Positions 8,601 through 15,933 of a stretch of DNA of 64,000 bases are shown one piece after another. This DNA is from Sphingobium psychrophilum. Lineage in GTDB: Bacteria; Pseudomonadota; Alphaproteobacteria; Sphingomonadales; Sphingomonadaceae. The stretch's first letter is position 1, and every line of letters starts with the position of its first letter. Under the pieces are notes generated by a model. The model was not told the DNA's origin and made no database searches. It saw only the letters and a program-made list of their open reading frames with translations. A program made the translations under genes and the position numbers. The stretch is from contig NZ_JABBFV010000017.1 in NCBI RefSeq assembly GCF_012927105.1, positions 25,677 through 89,676 on the forward strand, given 5' to 3'.

Positions 8601-9955
8601 GCATAGATGACGGTCTCGAGCTGCGCGTCCGACAGGGTCCCGACCGCGCGCGGCGGAAGCATCGGCCGGTAGCTTGGAACGGGCGGCAGTATCGACGACA
8701 TCGCCATCGACTCGACAAGGCGATCGGGATGCGGCGCAGCGCCAGGAATGCGCATGCGCTTCATTTGCCAGGGGACATAGATGCCGATCGGTTCCTGCGC
8801 CGCGGGCGCCTCTTCGATGATGTCGTAGGATAGAAGCACAGGCTCGCCGCCGTCATCAACCGCTGCGGTAGGTGCGATCGGCCGCGTGGCGCTAAGCCCT
8901 GCAAAAACGCCGCCCGAGCCGCGTGGCAGGGCCGGCACGCCGGGCCTCGGCAACAGCGGCGATACCGTCGCTCCAGGACCACTCAGTCGCGAAGGGATTG
9001 TCGCGAGCAGCGCCTCGGCCTCGCCAAGGCTGTCTACATGGTGCCGCAGGGCACTGCCGTGCCAACCCTTGTCGAACAGAATGATCCGTACCGAAATCGA
9101 GGTTCCGTGGGCCGCAAAGGTCTGGCCGTCGATCGTGCATTCCCATCTGGGTGGCACGCGCTCTGCAACGGTTCCATAGCCTTTGGCGCCCGACCCGTTC
9201 CTTGCAAAGCCGGGCGGCATGATCGCGACGCAGCGCCCACCGGGCGCTAGGCACTCGAGGGCCGCGTGAAGATGACGCGCGCCGGCATGGGGGTCTTGGC
9301 CCCGGCTTTGCGACCGCGCGAAGGGCGGGTTGATGAGGATGAGGTTCGGACGCCCGCCTTGGCCAAGCAGCGCATCGATATGCTCGCCGTCATGCTGCGT
9401 GACGGGCTGCCCAAAGGCGAGCGAAAGCAGGGCTGCGCGGCGTGGGTCCCGCTCGTTGACGAGCATCCGTGCGCCGCAAGCCTTGGCATGGACCGCGAGC
9501 ATGCCCGTTCCGGCCGAGGGTTCAAGGACAAGATCGGTGGGCTCGATCCCTGCGGCGCAGGCGACGAGCCAGGCGAGGCCAAGCGGGGTCGAGAATTGCT
9601 GGAGGTCGATCTGTCGCTCGGACCGATAGCGCTGGGTCGGAAGCTGATGGCCAAGCGCCGCACGAGCGGCGAACGCGCTTGCCGGGTCGTCCCATGCGAC
9701 AAGGCTGCTCCCCACGTCGAGCACGCGCAGGACCTGGGCGATCTCGAGCGCATCATAGGCGTCGCGCATCGACCAGTCGCCGCAGGCGTCCGAACCGCCG
9801 ACATGCGCACGCATCAGGCTGGATAGGGCCTTGCGGCTGATCGCGCCGCCCTGGCCGAGCCGCTCGGCGAGGATTCGGGCGGCCGCAAAAAGCGCCGGGG
9901 CCATGGGATCGGAACAAGGCACGTCAATGGGCGCAGCGGATAGAGGCAGGGTCAT
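5645..9955 (-). CDS. Class I methyltransferase fused to strawberry-notch-type helicase
   Basis: A 1436-residue protein. An N-terminal methylase domain shows the SAM motif LVLEPSAGTGMLAVH near residue 145 and the catalytic motif ILINPPFARS near residue 208, typical of N6-adenine or related DNA methylases. A strawberry-notch/SF2 helicase part follows, with GDGTGVGKGRQ (Walker A) near residue 480, FDEAHEMANA (DEAH box) near residue 590 and GLGRTNRTNQ (arginine-finger motif VI) in the second RecA domain. GGAGAAG precedes the ATG. Such fusions are known on large plasmids and phages; a role in protecting or remodelling incoming DNA is suggested but unproven. It lies downstream of the ParB-like gene. 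Confidence 0.88.
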   Translation of the reverse strand: MTLPLSAAPIDVPCSDPMAPALFAAARILAERLGQGGAISRKALSSLMRAHVGGSDACGDWSMRDAYDALEIAQVLRVLDVGSSLVAWDDPASAFAARAALGHQLPTQRYRSERQIDLQQFSTPLGLAWLVACAAGIEPTDLVLEPSAGTGMLAVHAKACGARMLVNERDPRRAALLSLAFGQPVTQHDGEHIDALLGQGGRPNLILINPPFARSQSRGQDPHAGARHLHAALECLAPGGRCVAIMPPGFARNGSGAKGYGTVAERVPPRWECTIDGQTFAAHGTSISVRIILFDKGWHGSALRHHVDSLGEAEALLATIPSRLSGPGATVSPLLPRPGVPALPRGSGGVFAGLSATRPIAPTAAVDDGGEPVLLSYDIIEEAPAAQEPIGIYVPWQMKRMRIPGAAPHPDRLVESMAMSSILPPVPSYRPMLPPRAVGTLSDAQLETVIYAGQAFERDLPGRFAPNEAGTLLHAHAEGATYRAGFMVGDGTGVGKGRQIAACIMDQWCRGRRRAVWISKSASLLEDARRDWTALGGLAIDIQPLDATPISRRLKMESGILFLTYATLRSQRDDRQSRLQQILAWLGTDFEGVIAFDEAHEMANAAGTQTIFGGQKGSEQGLAGVRLQNLQPRARILYNSATGATDPANLCYAARLGLWGNAAFPTREAFMAAISDGGIAAMEIVARDLKAMGFYTARALTFEGVEYDPLEHRLTSEQIEIYDAYADAWALIHRNLDEALKATAITDRMTGKSLNAQAKGAALSRFESAKQRFFAQLLIAMKLPTLIEAVESDMASGRQAVMQLVTTAQAMLDRHLASLSAQERAHLDIELSPRELMVHYVQAAFPTRQMKIFQDPSGEARSEPMTDAAGNAVHSPTAQRARDDLVEQLCAMPAIPGALDALIAHFGPDQIAEVTGRSRRILRDGKGRQRLERRTPASNIAETNAFMAGLKPGLIFSDAGGTGRSYHADRSCGSAHKRRVHYLLEPGWRAAAAIQGLGRTNRTNQVTAPIFRPVTTDCRGERRFISTIARRLDSLGALTRGQRQTGGQNLFDPMDNLESDYARDALLQWYSLLYRGKLKSTTLERFVEMTGLKLLSDEGGGLLDDLPPIQRWLNRLLALRIGTQNAIFEEYMALIQARIDAARERGTLDVGVETIIVEKIVSVEKLLLRRDPGTGAETWLSRLELHRRRRLTLLADVQARWETSQRVAYLRNARSGRVALRVPSWSILDNEGEEICVWELVRPGNAERVRDDRLAETAWEPVGRSEFAAAWAVEVAELGSRIDVESINIATGLLLPVWNRLPDDDLRVWRIADAEGKSVLGRIISPAGLAKLASAFGIDMALALSPGELIAGARGAHGVPIPWLSGARLARVHVNDAIRLEIKDYPAAQLSALKALGCFTEIIQYRTRLFVPANRAAEVLGSMQAALDEGPASAAA

Positions 9956-10059
9956 GATCTTCTCCGAAATGGGGACAGAGGACGCAGGCGCCCTCGCCTG
10001 ACGCTCTCCCCCCCTTCCTCCCGGCGATGGTTTGAGCGGACGTCACCGCTGCTGAGGGC

Positions 10060-10095
10060 TAAGAAAAGCCGGGGACCGCGACGGCGCGCGGTCCC
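10060..10095 (-). terminator. Intrinsic terminator after ParB-like gene
   Basis: A perfect 9-bp stem (GGGACCGCG at 10072-10080 and CGCGGTCCC at 10087-10095) with a 6-base loop. Read on the minus strand it is followed by GGCTTTTCTTAG, a short T-rich run. It sits 16 bp past the stop of the ParB-like gene. A weaker hairpin (CAGGCG/CGCCTG, 9985-10000) follows before the next gene. Confidence 0.6.
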
Positions 10096-10111
10096 TGGTT
10101 CGTCTCGATGC

Positions 10112-12190
10112 TCAGGCCGCCTGCGGTATTGCTGGCGAAGCGGCGTCATCGCCCGATTGCGCCGCCGCTTCAGGCTCCCGGGCACCCTCGTCATCGAACC
10201 CACCTGTCAGTGCATCGTCGCTGGGCGGCCCCGCGTCCGGTCCGAACCGCATCTCGTCCGGAAGCCAGGACAAGGCACGCGCCTTGACGTCGGCGTCCGC
10301 GATGACGTCTCCTGCGAAGAGCTTCTCGGCCGAGACGGCGAGATCGAACTTGCGCGAGCTGGCATAGCGGCTCTTGAGGGCAAGGCCGCCGATCAACTCG
10401 AATAGGCCAAGGATCATCGGCTTGGTCAGCCGATCGAAGAAGTTGCGCGCGGTCGGCCGCCACCAGCGCACCGCGTCGATACCAAGCTTGGCACCCAGAT
10501 GGGTGAGGAAGCTGCTGCCGCTGTGGCCGTCGGGAACCGCATTGATCGTGCGGGCGACCGCCCAGCCGAGCCAGGCGGCGCGCGCCGCATCATCGAGCGC
10601 GCAGAAGGCGTCGTAGCGCGCCTCAATCGTGTCATGATCATGCCATGCCCGTTCGAGCCCCTGCTCGAATTGCGTCCAACCCCTGGCGGCCGCGGTGTCG
10701 CTTTCATAGCCATGGACCCGCGCTGTCGCGGCCCGGGCGGAAAGTTCGCTTGGCATGCCCGTCCAGCCGGTACCGAGCGCCTTGTCGACCATGATGAAGA
10801 TGGCGAGATCGAGCGCGAATTGGGGATCGTTGGCGACGTGCAGCGCAAGCAGTTCGGTCTTCATCATCGCAAGCTCATCGCGGAGCCGCCCGCTATAGGC
10901 TATGGCCCCATCGGCCTCGCCTTCCTCGTACCACGCACCGGGATCGCGCCCGCCAGCGTCATCCTCACCGCCCTCGTCCGTCATATCGTCATCATCGAGA
11001 CCGTCGTCTTCGGCGGACAGGTCCTCGAGCGCATAGAAACTGTCGTGTAGCCGGGGCTTACCGTCCGCATCGATCATCACAAAGGCGATGGCACCGGCCT
11101 TTTGGGCAGGCGTCAGGGCGGCCTCCTTGGGCATCATGGCGACGAGCTCGGCATGGAGCGCCTCGATGCGCTCGACCTGCTCTGGCGAATAGTCATCAGC
11201 ACCTTGCGCTGCTTCCTCGATCGTCGCGAGTTCGGCCTCGATCTCGACCTGTCGCTCGGCGGCATCGGGGCTGAGCGGACCGGGCTCGGGTTCAATCGCA
11301 CGCGGCAATTGATAGGTCATGCTGTAGGGGATCATCGTTGCTGGAACGACGCGCACCTCGGCAAAGCCTTCGCGCGCCCGGATCGCCTGCGCGGCTGTCT
11401 CGAGCGCCTCTTGCGCTAGTCTCTCGACGATCTCGCCGTCGCGCCAGATCTCGCTGCCGGCATCGGTGAACAGATCCTCCTCGATCCGTCCGCCGGCCGC
11501 AATATAGGCGTCGCGCCCGACCAGCATCGCCTTGGGATCGGCGCCGCAGAATGAACCTGTGGCGAGTAGCCGACGAATCTCGTTTGGATTGTTGCGATGA
11601 TAGCTCGCCTGCACCTGCTCGAAGACCCGGGCCTGCCGTTCCTTGTCCGCCGTGCTCCCATAGGCCTTGGCGACGTCGATCGTGATCTCGAGCGCGCGCA
11701 GGGCGGCAAAGACGGGATCGGCCAGATTGGCGAGCCGCAGGCGCCCAAGCACGAAGGTTTCGGTCTTACCAAAGCGCTTTGCGACCTCGGCGGTCGACTT
11801 CTTCTCGCGCTCGATGATCATCCGGAAGGCGCAGCACTCGTCCGCCGGATTCATCGGCAGCTGGTAGAAATTTTCAGCAAGGCTCATCTCGATCGCGTCC
11901 CTCGCATTTTTCGCGATAAGGGCGGGGACCATGAAGTCGGGATGGAGCGCGCCCTCGTCGATATTGGCGCGGGTGGCCTCGAGTCGGCGGCCGCCGCCAT
12001 AGATCTCGACCTGCCCCTTGCGCGCGCCGCGGCTCACACGCACGCCGATCAGATTTTCCAGCAGGAAGCCGCTGGCGGCGATATTGGCTTTGAGCTCGGC
12101 ATCGGCCGAGGGGTCGCTGTGCGTGCGCACATTGTCGGGCGATTTGAAGCAGTCGCGCGCGAGCACATAAGCGATGGAGGGTGTCGTCAT
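10112..12190 (-). CDS. ParB/RepB/Spo0J-family plasmid protein (large)
   Basis: A 692-residue protein. The first 160 residues carry the ParB N-terminal domain: CFKSPDNVRTHSD, then the GGGRRLEA box near residue 66 and AENFYQLPMNP near residue 108. An HTH of the KorB/Spo0J type follows (KSTAEVAKRFGKTETFVLGRLRLANL, about residues 131-156). The remainder is long and acidic in the middle (AEDDGLDDDDMTDEGGEDD), unlike ordinary 300-residue ParB. Large ParB-like proteins of this size are common on sphingomonad plasmids next to the strawberry-notch gene. A role in segregation or regulation is inferred. GGAGA precedes the ATG. No ParA gene is adjacent, so it need not be the partition ParB. Confidence 0.8.
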   Translation of the reverse strand: MTTPSIAYVLARDCFKSPDNVRTHSDPSADAELKANIAASGFLLENLIGVRVSRGARKGQVEIYGGGRRLEATRANIDEGALHPDFMVPALIAKNARDAIEMSLAENFYQLPMNPADECCAFRMIIEREKKSTAEVAKRFGKTETFVLGRLRLANLADPVFAALRALEITIDVAKAYGSTADKERQARVFEQVQASYHRNNPNEIRRLLATGSFCGADPKAMLVGRDAYIAAGGRIEEDLFTDAGSEIWRDGEIVERLAQEALETAAQAIRAREGFAEVRVVPATMIPYSMTYQLPRAIEPEPGPLSPDAAERQVEIEAELATIEEAAQGADDYSPEQVERIEALHAELVAMMPKEAALTPAQKAGAIAFVMIDADGKPRLHDSFYALEDLSAEDDGLDDDDMTDEGGEDDAGGRDPGAWYEEGEADGAIAYSGRLRDELAMMKTELLALHVANDPQFALDLAIFIMVDKALGTGWTGMPSELSARAATARVHGYESDTAAARGWTQFEQGLERAWHDHDTIEARYDAFCALDDAARAAWLGWAVARTINAVPDGHSGSSFLTHLGAKLGIDAVRWWRPTARNFFDRLTKPMILGLFELIGGLALKSRYASSRKFDLAVSAEKLFAGDVIADADVKARALSWLPDEMRFGPDAGPPSDDALTGGFDDEGAREPEAAAQSGDDAASPAIPQAA

Positions 12191-12224
12191 CCTGTTTCTC
12201 CGTGAACGCGCAGCCGCCTGCCTG

Positions 12225-13124
12225 TCAGACCGCTATCCGCGCCCGGCTCACTTTCTCCCTCCCCCCTTCCCGCAGCACGTCGTTCCAGTCGTTATGGCCG
12301 CGCCAGGGCCATAGGGTCTCGACTGCGAAGCCCTGGGAAAGATAGGTTGCACGGGCCAGGCGTTCGGCTCTCTGGCCTGCAGCATCATAGTCGGGGAGAA
12401 GCAGTATCTCCTCCACCGCCGGGGGCACGCGAATCTGATGAAGCCGCTCTGCGCCAAGGACGGCCCAAACGGGGAGCCCAAGAAGGATCGACGCGGACTG
12501 GGCGCTCTCTATACCCTCGGCAAGTCCGAGGCGCGGCCCTGCTTCGCACAGGCGGACAGCGCCGCAGAGGGGACGGCCCAGGGTCCGTTTTGGTCGGCTG
12601 AGATCATGTGCGAGCGCGCGGCCATCGCGCTCCAGGAAGAGCCGTTGTACCGCAACGATCCTCTCTTGCGCCTCGATCCCCGCCAGGAGCGCTGGCCGAA
12701 ACTGCACATCCCTGCCGCGGCCCAATGGCGTTCGTGGATGCCAGCGCAGCGCCTGCGAGCAGGCATCGATGCCCCGCGCGCGCAGATAGATGTCGCCGGG
12801 CGTGTCGGCGAGTCCGTGGCCGCAGTTCCAGAGCGACCGGGCAAGCTCGCCCGTCCTTGGCGCGATCGCGCGCGCCATGTCAAAGGCCGCGGACCTTCCC
12901 ACGGGCACGCGCAAGTCAAGGCGCCTGATCGCCCGCAGGACATCGAGCGTGTCGCATCCTGCAAAGCATTTGAACAGGAGGCTGCTGTGGCCGACACGGA
13001 CCGAGAGGCTTGGGATCCTGTCGTCATGCGCGGGGCAGTGACACATCGCGCCGTGCGTCTGCCACTTGCCGCCAAGCCGATGGACGAGCCTCGCCGCGGC
13101 GAGGCCAAGAGAACTGATAGTCAT
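12225..13124 (-). CDS. Toprim/CHC2 primase-like protein
   Basis: A 299-residue protein from the ATG at 13124; a TTG at 13175 is an unlikely alternative. The N-terminus shows a CHC2-like zinc motif (MCHCPAHDDRIPSLSV, then FKCFAGCDTLDVLRAI), known from DnaG-type primases. A Toprim-like domain follows, with LGLAEGIESAQSASILLG (the conserved glutamate) and EILLLPDYDAAGQ (the D-x-D position) and a tail HNDWNDVLRE. This order is that of plasmid and phage Toprim primase/helicase-like proteins. A role in plasmid replication or conjugative priming is inferred. It lies 34 bp upstream of the ParB-like gene and probably shares its transcript. Confidence 0.8.
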   Translation of the reverse strand: MTISSLGLAAARLVHRLGGKWQTHGAMCHCPAHDDRIPSLSVRVGHSSLLFKCFAGCDTLDVLRAIRRLDLRVPVGRSAAFDMARAIAPRTGELARSLWNCGHGLADTPGDIYLRARGIDACSQALRWHPRTPLGRGRDVQFRPALLAGIEAQERIVAVQRLFLERDGRALAHDLSRPKRTLGRPLCGAVRLCEAGPRLGLAEGIESAQSASILLGLPVWAVLGAERLHQIRVPPAVEEILLLPDYDAAGQRAERLARATYLSQGFAVETLWPWRGHNDWNDVLREGGREKVSRARIAV

Positions 13125-13254
13125 GGGAAAGCGCCTGCAAAAATCTATATGCAAGCCGCTCACCCTTCCCCTCAAACGGCTTCCATCAAATATCAGCTAT
13201 GTTCCAAAAACTACTGATACCACATGATATTTGCGAAATATTCGCGGAACATTG

Positions 13255-13267
13255 TCCGACTTTCGGA
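13255..13267. promoter_or_regulatory. Palindromic operator candidate upstream of lasso precursor
   Basis: TCCGA-CTT-TCGGA, a perfect 5-bp inverted repeat with a 3-bp spacer, starts 92 bp before the precursor ATG. The same motif, extended to GTCCGA-AAA-TCGGAC, lies upstream of the ABC exporter gene at 24256-24270. In both places a GCGGAAC sequence (possible ECF -35 GGAAC) lies a short way upstream in the gene's orientation. Operator function is inference. Confidence 0.45.
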
Positions 13268-13346
13268 TCATCTCCATTTTATCAAAATCGCTTCTGGCGC
13301 GATGCTCTGGAAACCGCGATTCGGCGGTACAACCAAGGAGCATGAC

Positions 13347-13487
13347 ATGACGAAGAAGGATCAGGACAGCCACCAGCTCATCGACCTCGGCGCGGCGACG
13401 ATCGTGACCAAGGGCCTCAACAATAATGGACCGCAGGACGATCCCTCGTCCCAGCGCATTTTCCAGATGGGCCTCAACGCCGAGTGA
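13347..13487 (+). CDS. Lasso peptide precursor
   Basis: A 46-residue peptide with AAGGAG six bases before its ATG. The leader (residues 1-22) ends IVTK, placing threonine at position -2 as required by lasso maturation enzymes. The predicted 24-residue core starts GLNNNGPQD, so Gly1 can form an isopeptide ring with Asp9; Asp10 is the alternative acceptor. The core ends QMGLNAE. Length, ring size and several positions (G1, L2, D9, Q14, Q18, G20, L21, A23) parallel astexin-2 of Asticcacaulis as I remember it, but the sequence differs at most positions. B and C genes follow at once. Ring chemistry is predicted, not shown. Confidence 0.85.
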   Translation: MTKKDQDSHQLIDLGAATIVTKGLNNNGPQDDPSSQRIFQMGLNAE

Positions 13488-13536
13488 TCGGCACCGGACG
13501 CGCGTCCGCGCGCGTCCGGCTAGGGGGAGGCTCTCC

Positions 13537-14196
13537 ATGTCCATGCAATTACGGCCCGGCCTGGTTCACGCCATCTGCCAGGATGATATCATCCTTCTCG
13601 ACCTCGAACAGGACCGCTATTTTGCTGTCCCACGAGTCTTGCATGGAAGCTTCCTGCGTGTCGTGGCGGCTGGGGAGCAGAATGCCGCTGATCTGGCAGC
13701 ACTTGCCGACCTGCTCGGCCCTGCTGGCCTGCAGCCGGGTTCGCCTCAAGCCGATTCCAGGACCGACAGGCCCCAGGCGGTGGAGGGCAAACTCCCATGC
13801 CAACAACAGTCAGCCGGGGGGGCGCTTTTTGCGCGCGCCCTTCTTTTGCGCGCCTATGCCATTGCCTGGCTCCGCATCGCGCCTCTCGATCGGGTGATCG
13901 GCCGCCTGGAAGCAAGAAAACGGAACCTCAAAAAATCGCGCACTGATCAGGTCAAAGCGGGACTGGTGGCGCAGGCATTCGCACGCACTGGCCCCTTTTT
14001 CCCGACTGACGATCGCTGCCTCTCGATTTCGACAGCCCTCATGATGGCCATGCTCGACCGGGACATTCCTGCAACGTTGGTCATTGGCGTGCGAACGGCC
14101 CCTTTTTCGGCCCATTGCTGGGTCCAGCTCGACGGGCTGCTGGTCAATGACGATCTCGAGACTGCGCGCAGCTTCTCGCCGATACTGGCGGTTTGA
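13537..14196 (+). CDS. Lasso peptide B protein (RRE fused to transglutaminase-like protease)
   Basis: A 219-residue protein; GGGGGAGG lies six bases before the ATG at 13537. Residues 5-80 form the PqqD-like RiPP recognition element (GLVHAICQDDIILLDLEQDRY), which binds the leader. The C-terminal half is the B2 cysteine protease with Cys161 (TDDRCLSIS), His193 (SAHCWVQLDG) and Asp205 (LLVNDDLE) as the likely triad, which removes the leader after the -2 threonine. The B1-B2 fusion is the usual form in proteobacterial clusters that carry an isopeptidase. One base separates its TGA from the ATG of the C gene, so the two are translationally linked. Confidence 0.9.
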   Translation: MSMQLRPGLVHAICQDDIILLDLEQDRYFAVPRVLHGSFLRVVAAGEQNAADLAALADLLGPAGLQPGSPQADSRTDRPQAVEGKLPCQQQSAGGALFARALLLRAYAIAWLRIAPLDRVIGRLEARKRNLKKSRTDQVKAGLVAQAFARTGPFFPTDDRCLSISTALMMAMLDRDIPATLVIGVRTAPFSAHCWVQLDGLLVNDDLETARSFSPILAV

Positions 14197-14197
14197 T

Positions 14198-15925
14198 ATG
14201 GGCGGCCGCTATATCTGCTTCATCGATATGGCGATGGACAGAGAATCTGTCGGAACGATCCCCCAAAAGGCGCCTTCGGGCTTCCGCCCTGTCCTGGAAG
14301 CACAAGGACTTTCCCTGCATGTGAGCGGACCGATCGAGGTCTCAAAGCCAGCGGAAGGAGACTATGTCGTCCTGGGCCTTGCCTTCCCAAGAGAAATGAC
14401 GACGGCGGATGAGTCCGACACGAATGACCCGGCCAAAGCTCTTCTGGCCCGACACTGGGGTGCTTTTGTCGCCATCCACGCCACAGAGCCTGGACAGGTC
14501 AGCCTTGTTCGCGATCCATCCGGACAACTGCCCTGCTATTATCGACGACATGAGGGTGGCTGGATAGTCGCCTCCGATGTCGATCTGCTGCGCCTCTATG
14601 ATCGACGTCTCCTGGACATCGACTGGACGGAAGTTGCCGAAGAGCTTCTGTTCATCAACCATTTCACGGCCCGAACGGGGCTGACCGGGGTCTACGAACT
14701 GCTCGCTGGTGAAGAAATGACCGTCACAGCGCAGGGGATCGAGACGAAAGCCGCATGGACTCCTTGGGATCCTGCAATGTCACCGGTGGAGACGGTGGAG
14801 GAAGCGATCGACCGTCTCGAAAGCGCATTCACCCTTGTGCATCAGGCGCTTGCGGCCAGATATTCACACCCTCTCATCACGGTCTCGGGCGGCCTCGATT
14901 CCTCCATCGTTGCCACACAGATAGCGCAGTTCACGAAGGACGCGCGGCTTCTTACATTCTACACCGACGGCGATCCATATGGAGATGAACGCGCCTTCGC
15001 CGCGATCGTCGCCAGGACATGCGAAGCACCGTTGACAGCGGTCCCTTATCGAGCGCCAGATTTTCCGACCAGTTGCCGGTCTGACATGTTTCTGCCGCGG
15101 CCGACCTATCGAACGATCGCTGGGCTGATCAACGCAAGGCTGCTCGATCAGAGCTATCTAGGCGGGCATGGCGCCGTCTTGGGCGGATTTGGGGGAGACA
15201 ATAGTTTTTGCGGCATGGCACCGCCCTATGCGCTTGGCGATCTGCTCCAGGCTCGTCCCTCTCTGGCTGGCGTCTGGCAGATGCTTGCCGACCTCAGACG
15301 GATCACATCGGCCTCCTATATGGATCTTGCACGCCATGTCGCAAGAACGCTGCGCACGCGGTTTCAACCAGTGAACGCCTATGCCTGGCCGCGCGAGCCG
15401 GTCTTTCTCACCGCCGCGGTCGCGGAGCGGACCGCTCCCCAAAAGCTCCATCCCTGGCTGGATGCGCCTTGCGATGCGCTTCGCGGATCGACAGCCCATA
15501 TCGCCGTGATCATCAGGGCGCATAATTATCTCGAGCGCTTTCCGCGATCAGCATCGACGGTCGGCCTGTCTCCCCTTCTCCTGGCACCGATCGTTGAGGC
15601 GTGTCTGAGCATCCCCAGCTGGATGTGGTGTGACGGCGGCATCGACAGGTCCATCGCCCGCCAGGCCGCGTCCACCCTCCCGCCCGAAATCGCAGAACGA
15701 CGGAGCAAGGGGTCGCCGCTCCAGATGCATGCCCGCTATTTCGAGACCTACCGCCACGACCTGAAGGCGTTCCTCATCGAGGGTATGCTCGTCGAAAAAC
15801 AGATTCTCGATGCAGACGCCGTTAGACGCTATTGCGAGCGCGAACCTCCCGTTCGAGACCTGGACTATCTGCGCCTGTTAGAGCTTGTCGATGCGGAAAT
15901 CTGGTGCCGCTATCAGCGCGGATAG
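14198..15925 (+). CDS. Lasso peptide cyclase (C protein, asparagine-synthetase-like)
   Basis: A 575-residue protein. The N-terminal part resembles the glutamine amidotransferase domain of asparagine synthetase B but lacks a catalytic Cys at position 2 (starts MGGRYICFID), as expected for lasso cyclases. The C-terminal synthetase domain has the ATP-pyrophosphatase loop SGGLDSS at residues 230-236. The enzyme adenylates the ring Asp side chain and joins it to Gly1. It starts one base after the B gene. It ends only 8 bp from the end of the convergent isopeptidase gene, leaving no room for an independent terminator. Confidence 0.9.
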   Translation: MGGRYICFIDMAMDRESVGTIPQKAPSGFRPVLEAQGLSLHVSGPIEVSKPAEGDYVVLGLAFPREMTTADESDTNDPAKALLARHWGAFVAIHATEPGQVSLVRDPSGQLPCYYRRHEGGWIVASDVDLLRLYDRRLLDIDWTEVAEELLFINHFTARTGLTGVYELLAGEEMTVTAQGIETKAAWTPWDPAMSPVETVEEAIDRLESAFTLVHQALAARYSHPLITVSGGLDSSIVATQIAQFTKDARLLTFYTDGDPYGDERAFAAIVARTCEAPLTAVPYRAPDFPTSCRSDMFLPRPTYRTIAGLINARLLDQSYLGGHGAVLGGFGGDNSFCGMAPPYALGDLLQARPSLAGVWQMLADLRRITSASYMDLARHVARTLRTRFQPVNAYAWPREPVFLTAAVAERTAPQKLHPWLDAPCDALRGSTAHIAVIIRAHNYLERFPRSASTVGLSPLLLAPIVEACLSIPSWMWCDGGIDRSIARQAASTLPPEIAERRSKGSPLQMHARYFETYRHDLKAFLIEGMLVEKQILDADAVRRYCEREPPVRDLDYLRLLELVDAEIWCRYQRG

Positions 15926-15933
15926 CTCGCCTG

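Noticed and set aside
7757..8833. 358-codon plus-strand open frame
   Set aside because: Lies wholly within the methylase-helicase gene on the other strand and has no recognisable motif.
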